Shown in pieces: positions 58,535-64,000 of a DNA stretch of 64,000 bases. This DNA is from Halocaridina rubra. Its lineage: Eukaryota; Arthropoda; Malacostraca; Decapoda; Atyidae. The DNA is taken from the NCBI GenBank assembly GCA_037179515.1, contig JAXCGZ010002294.1, forward strand, positions 1 through 64,000, written 5' to 3'. The notes beneath the pieces are model-generated. The model was not told where the DNA came from. It ran no database searches and saw nothing but the letters and a program-made list of their open reading frames with translations. The stretch's first letter is position 1. Each line of letters starts with the position of its first letter. The translations under genes and the position numbers were made by a program.

Positions 58535-61356
58535 TTGTTATACACAAATGCTGATGGATTAGCTGGTAAGGCAGTAGAATTAAAAGATAGGATTCACAAC
58601 AGTAAGGCAGATATAGTAGCAATTACAGAGACTAAGTTGAGTGAGGACATAAACAGTGTCACAGTTTATCCTAAGGGCTTCAGAATACTAAGGGTTGAAA
58701 GATCTGAGAGGACAGGTGGAGGGATAGCACTGCTCATAAGTGAAAGGATTCAAGTTGAAGAAATAAACTTGGCTATAGAAAGTGAGTTCAAGGAATTTCT
58801 TGTTGCTCGCATAAATACTGGGTCAGAGAGCATTATAGTAACTGTTGTATACAACCCACCAAGGAACCAAAATAGGCTTGAAGATCATGAGGAAAGTCAT
58901 ATAGGTACTATTGAAGTCATAAACTCAGTTGTTAACATGGCACGGGAAAAAAATGTAGGATTTTGATTATGGGAGACTTTAATCATAAAGAGATAGATTG
59001 GATAAATCTTGACCCACACAGTGGTGAGGACTCATTTGGGGCAAGATTCCTAGATTGCGTACAAGGGAATTTCCTACACCAACATGTAATGGAACCAACA
59101 AGGGCCAGGGGTGGGGATGAGCCATCACTACTTGATCTAGTGTTCACAGATAATGTGTTGGATATTGAAAAAATTGAGTATGAACCACCAATTGGAAAGA
59201 GTGACCACTGTGTGTTGTTGATGGAGTATATCATTGAAGATATTCTTCCTGAGAGTAGAGGCACTGAGGACATGAGGAGGAACTATCGGAAAGGAGATTA
59301 CATCAAAATGAATGAGCTTTTTGCAGTTATTGACTGGAGAACCTTATTTTACAACAAATCTGTACAAGAAATGTATGACATCTTTTGTGAGAAATATGGG
59401 AAGATAGTAGATTGCTGCATACCTGTCACCAAAGTAGGTGTAATTCATGCCAGAGAGAAATGGTTCGATAATGGGTGTAAAAGAGCTAAGGAGTGGAGAG
59501 ACAAATGTTGGAAAAGGAATAGGAGGAGAAAAAACATAAATGCCTGGCAAACCTACAAAAGAGCAAGAAATGACTACCTAAGCAAAAGGAGAGAGGCAGA
59601 GAGAGACTATGAGAGGGACATCACCAGGAAGGCTAAAGAAAATCCCAAGCTTTTCCACAGCTTTATCAGAGGAAAACTGAAGGTAAAAGAACAGGTTTTA
59701 AGGCTAAAGAGAACGGATGGAAGCATCACTGAGACGGATGAAGAGATCTGCAAAGAATTGAACAAGGAGTTTCAGTCAGTATTTACAGTAGAAAATACCC
59801 CACCCCCTCAGATTGCAGTGATAGAAGCTCAAGGGCCGGTATTAGAGAACATCAACCTTACAGCCACAGAGGTATACATAGCGCTGATGGATTTAGATGT
59901 TCATAAAGCTACAGGTCCTGATGACATATCCCCTCATGTGCTTAAAAAATGCGCAAACACAATACCAGTGGCACTAAGTATCATATTTAAAAAGTCACTG
60001 AAGTCAGGGGAGATTCCAAGATGCTGGAAACAAGCAAAAGTGATACCTATCTTCAAAAAGGGAAGGAGGGATACGGCTCTGAACTATAGACCAGTTTCCT
60101 TGACCAGCATAGTTTGCAAAGTTATGGAGAAACTACTAAGGAAACATATCTCTCTTCACTTGGAATCCTTCAACTTTTTGTCAGTGAGGCAACATGGCTT
60201 CAGAGAAGGTAGATCAAGAGTAACAAACTTATTAGAATTTTATGATGAGGTAAGCCGAATCTTACAGGAAAGAGAGGGCTGGGCAGATTGCATATTCCTA
60301 GACTTCCAGAAAGCGTTTGACACTGTTCCACATGGGAGACTTATTAGGAAGTTGCAATCAATGGCTAGAATAGGTGGAAATGTTTTAGAATTGATAAAAA
60401 CTTACTTAGAAGGAAGGGAACAGAGGGTTAGAGTAAGACACTCAGTGTCTGAATGGAGAAGAGTTAGTAGTGGGGTTCCACAGGGTTCAGTTTTAGGGCC
60501 ACTTTTGTTCCTTGTATATGTAAATGATCTACCAGAGTCTGTAAATTCATTCATGAATATGTTTGCAGATGATGCAAAGATTGTGAAGAAAGTAAAAAAC
60601 GAGAACAATGGTAGAGAACTTCAGGAGGATCTAAATAATCTGCATGAGTGGTCAGAAAAGTGGCTAATAAAATTCAATACTTCAAAATGTAAGGTAATGA
60701 GAATGGGTACAAGTGCAAGAAGGCCCAAGCTTGACTACTCGGTGGTTGGAGTACAACTTCAAGAGACAGAAAATGAGAGAGATCTAGGAGTAAACATACT
60801 GGCAGATTTGTCTCCAGAAATACATATAAATGGCGTAGTAAGGGCAGCATATGCATTCTTATCAAATGTAAGGGTAGCCTTCAGGCACATGGAGAAGGAA
60901 ATGTTCAGAAATATTTATGTAACCTATGTGAGGCAAAAACTCGAATATGCAGCCCCCTTTTGTAATCCGCACTTGAAAAAGCACATAACTAAGCTTGAAA
61001 AAGTTCAAAGACATGCCACGAAACTGGTGCCAGAAATACGCAATCTCAGTTATGATGAGAGGCTGAGGGAATTAGATTTACCATCACTCGAAGCTAGAAG
61101 AGTGAGGGGGGATATGGTGACAGTCTTTAAATTCCTTCATGGTTATGATAGTGTGGATAGGGATCGATATTTTGATATGGCTGGCTCTAGAACTAGAGGT
61201 CATAGTTTGAAGCTTCGTAAGAAAACTTCTTTGCAGGATGTAAGGAAATACTTTTTCAGTGTAAGAGTAGTTGATAATTGGAATTGGCTAAGCGAGGAGG
61301 TAGTTAATGCTATCTCAATCCATAGTTTTAAGGACAGGTATGATAAGTATCACTAA
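58535..61356 (+). pseudogene. LINE copy C ORF2: APE endonuclease and reverse transcriptase
   Basis: 58535-58966: LYTNADGLAGKAVELKD, ADIVAITETKLSED, GGGIALLISER (APE endonuclease). A missing base in the A-run at 58947-58953 shifts the frame; 58963-61356 continues for 797 residues with MGDFNHKEIDWINLD and SDHCVLLMEYI (endonuclease catalytic region), a lysine/arginine-rich linker, ATGPDDISPHVLKKC, NYRPVSLTSIVCKVMEKL, FLDFQKAFDTVPHGRL, SGVPQGSVLGPLLFLVYVN and MFADDAKIV (aspartates at 60568-60573), and the C-terminal region with YVRQKLEYAAPF. No RNase H. The first in-frame codon upstream lies inside ORF1, so the start of ORF2 is not settled. This is the longest and least damaged copy of the family, which resembles CR1/L2-group LINEs. 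Confidence 0.88.
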
Positions 61357-61447
61357 GTCTAAAATGGAAGCGATTAGGAGACGGGAAGATACGAGCTTTG
61401 GGCTCTTTCCCGTAAACACAATTAGGTAATCACAATTAGGTAATCAC
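61357..61447 (+). repeat. LINE copy C 3' UTR and 14-nt tail repeat
   Basis: Short 3' UTR (GAAGCGATTAGGAGACGGGA near 61366) ending in two copies of AATTAGGTAATCAC, then directly CACATACATGCATACATGC microsatellite. All copies share this end with one or two repeats. Confidence 0.85.
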
Positions 61448-61469
61448 ACATACATGCATACATGCATAC

Positions 61470-61528
<59 letters not shown>

Positions 61529-61534
61529 TATATA

Positions 61535-61566
<32 letters not shown>

Positions 61567-61568
61567 CT

Positions 61569-61614
<46 letters not shown>

Positions 61615-61620
61615 GCATAC

Positions 61621-61717
<97 letters not shown>

Positions 61718-61990
61718 AACACATATACATATATATACATATACACATAAATATACATACATACATATATACATAGATACATATACATAAAATATATATA
61801 CACACACACACACACATATACATATATATATTTATAAATATAAAAGCTTGCACATACATGCAGATATAGAGGCAAATGAAAATAGTAAGAACCGTTTATA
61901 GGTGGTTCTATTTGCATGAAATAACAAATGGAAAACTAAAAATGCAACACACAAAAACATATGCATACCCATAAATGCATATGCACACTT
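61448..61990. repeat. (ACAT)n/(AT)n/(AC)n microsatellite block
   Basis: Mixed CATA, TA and CA repeats to about 61825, then about 165 bp of non-repetitive sequence. It separates LINE copies C (+) and D (-), whose 3' ends face each other. Confidence 0.92.
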
Positions 61991-61996
61991 ACACAT

Positions 61997-64000
61997 GTGA
62001 TTACCTAATTGATTACCTAATTGTGTTTACGGGAAAGAGCCCAAAGCTCGTATCTTCCCGTCTCCTGATCGCTTCCATTTTAGACTTAGTGATACTTATC
62101 ATACCTGTCCTTAAAACTATGGATTGAGATAGCATTAACTACCTCCTCGCTTAGCCAATTCCAATTATCAACTACTCTTACACTGAAAAAGTATTTCCTT
62201 ACATCCTGCAAAGAAGTTTTCTTACGCAGCTTCAAACTATGACCTCTAGTTCTAGAGCCAGCCATATTAAAATATCGATCCCTATCCACTCTATCATAAC
62301 CATGAAGGAATTTAAAGACTGTCACCATATCCCCCCTCACTCTTCTAGCTTCGAGTGATGGACGTCTAATTCCCTCAGCCTCTCATCATAACTGAGATTG
62401 CGTATTTCTGGCACCAGTTTCGTGGCATGTCTTTGAACTTTTTCAAGCTTAGCTATGTGCTTTTTCAAGTGCGGATTCCAAAAGGGGGCTGCATATTCGA
62501 GTTTTGGCCTCACATAGGTTACATAAATATTTCTGAACATTTCCCCGTCCATGTGCCTGAAGGCTACCCTTACATTTGATAAGAATGCATATGCTGCCCT
62601 TACTATGCCATTTATATGTATTTCTGGAGACAAATCTGCCAGTATGTTTACTCCTAGATCTCTCTCATTTTCTGTCTCTTGAAGTTGTACTCCAGCAACC
62701 GAGTAGTCAAGCTTGGGCCTTCTTGCACTTATACCCATTCTCATTACCTTACATTTTGAAGTATTGAATTTCATTAGCCACTTTTCTGACCACTCATGCA
62801 GATTATTTAGATCCTCCTGAAGTTCTCTACCATTGTTCTCGTTTTTTACTTTCTTCACAATCTTTGCATCATCTGAAAACATATTCATGAATGAATTTAC
62901 AGACTCTGGTAGGTCATTTACATATACAAGGAACAAAAGTGGCCCTAAAACTGAACCCTGTGGAACTCCACTACTAACTCTTCTCGATTCAGACACTGAG
63001 TGTCTTACTCTAACCCTCTGTTCCCTTCCTTCTAAGTAAGTTTTTATCCATTCCAAAACATTTCCACCTATTCTAGCCATTGATTGCAGCTACCTAATAA
63101 GTCTCCCATGTGGAACAGTGTCAAACGCTTTCTGGAAGTCTAGGAATATGCAATCTGCCCAGTCCTCTCTTTCCTGTAAGATTTGGCTTACCTCATCATA
63201 AAATTCTATTAAGTTTGTTACTCTTGATCTACCTTCTCTGAAGCCATGTTGCCTCACTGACAAAAAGTTGAAGGATTCCAAGTGAAGAGAGATATGTTTC
63301 CTTAGTAGTTTCTCCATAACTTTGCAAACTATGCTGGTCAAGGAAACTGGTCTATAGTTCAGAGCCGTATCCCTCCTTCCCTTTTTGAAGATAGGTATCA
63401 CATTTGCTTGTTTCCAGCATCTTGGAATCTCCCCCGACTCCAGTGACTCCTTAAATATGATACTCAGTGCCACTGATATTGTGTTTGTGCATTTTTTAAG
63501 CACATGAGGGGATATGTCATCAGGACCTGTAGCTTTATGAACATCTAAATCCATCAGCGCTTTGCATACCTCTGTGGCTGTAAGGTTGATGTTCTCTAAT
63601 ACCGGCCCTTGAGCTTCTATCACTGCAATCTGAGGGGGTGGGGTATTTTCTACTGTAAATACTGACTGAAACTCCTCGTTCAATTCTTTGCAGATCTCTT
63701 CATCCGTCTCAGTGATGCTTCCATCCACTCTCTTTAGCCTTAAAACCTGTTCTTTTACCTTCAGTTTTCCTCTGATAAAGCTGTGGAAAAGCTTGGGATT
63801 TTCTTTAGCTTTCCTGGTGATGTCCCTCTCATAGTCTCTCTCTGCCTCTCTCCTTTTACTTAGATAGTCATTTCTTGCTCTTTTGTAGGTTTGCCAGGCA
63901 TTTATGTTTTTTTCTCCTCCTATACCTTTTCCAGCATTTGTCTCTCCACTCCTTAGCTCTTTTACACCCATTATCGAACCATTTCTCTCTGGCATGAATT
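61997..64000 (-). pseudogene. LINE copy D, open at right edge
   Basis: On the - strand the copy runs from the window edge to its 3' end at 61997 with two tail repeats. 63090-63995: the linker, SITETDEEICKELNEEFQSV, ATGPDDISPHVLKKC, and QKAFDTVPHGRLIR. A nonsense codon (TAG at about 63090) follows. 62337-63080: MARIGGNVLEWIKTYLEG, SGVPQGSVLGPLL and MFSDDAKIV, where the usual FADD reads FSDD. A one-base deletion near 62365 shifts the frame into 62086-62340, the C terminus. Endonuclease lies outside the window. Confidence 0.88.

Noticed and set aside
58955..58970. Programmed stop-restart (TGATTATG) in LINE ORF2
   Set aside because: Comparison with copy E places the lesion upstream in the A-run (58947-58953), so the TGA is only a consequence of the shifted frame.

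Overview
This is a eukaryotic, intron-rich, repeat-dominated window. Its only recognisable host gene is the 3' half of an ADAM17 (TACE) metalloprotease/sheddase on the + strand. Exons with good splice signals and compatible phases lie at 17715-17950 (catalytic zinc site), 18282-18723 (disintegrin), 21240-21355 (membrane-proximal), 30906-31339 (stalk, membrane span, cytoplasmic tail) and 46771-46918 (last coding exon), followed by a probable 3' UTR to about 49.2 kb. The earlier exons must lie left of the window. Very long (AT)n, (GT)n, (CT)n and (GGGT)n runs, tRNA-derived SINEs and the mix of LINE, Gypsy, BEL/Pao and Tigger elements suggest an arthropod, most likely a decapod crustacean. That is an inference; no species marker was seen.

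Layout. 0-1.7 kb: a LINE reverse transcriptase frame open to the left edge. 1.7-4.8 kb: a decayed BEL/Pao element (- strand), followed by a hairpin-rich minisatellite (4.8-6.5 kb) and a three-copy repeat of about 245 bp. 8.2-9.3 kb: the RNase H end of another LINE. 9.3-17.5 kb: a decayed Gypsy element (- strand) with two divergent LTRs. 17.7-21.4 kb: three ADAM17 exons with SINEs between them. 21.6-24.4 kb: a 273-bp satellite carrying a tRNA-like module, arranged head to head, followed by a perfect (GGGT)97 run. 24.4-29.5 kb: nested LINEs. 29.5-30.7 kb: an LTR-like copy. 31.3-46.8 kb: the last ADAM17 intron, holding an RTE-type LINE with a 19-nt target-site duplication, a full-length but dead Tigger transposon, and an internally deleted Tigger relative sitting inside an (AT)n run.

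50.9-64 kb: a cluster of five closely related LINE copies (four on +, one on -), separated by (AT)n, (AC)n and (ACAT)n microsatellites. The copy at 57.4-61.4 kb shows the full plan: a coiled-coil/RRM-like ORF1, then an APE endonuclease-reverse transcriptase ORF2. A sixth copy is the - strand one at 24.4-28.9 kb. Every 3' end carries one or two copies of a 14-nt repeat and stops against simple repeat, which suggests a LINE that inserts into microsatellites.

Points most worth following: the ADAM17 last-exon junction, where splicing and intron retention give different C termini; the tRNA-headed satellite with its inverted junction; the microsatellite-associated LINE family; and the (GGGT)97 run in an intron. 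All mobile-element genes appear damaged except for long stretches of the LINE copies.
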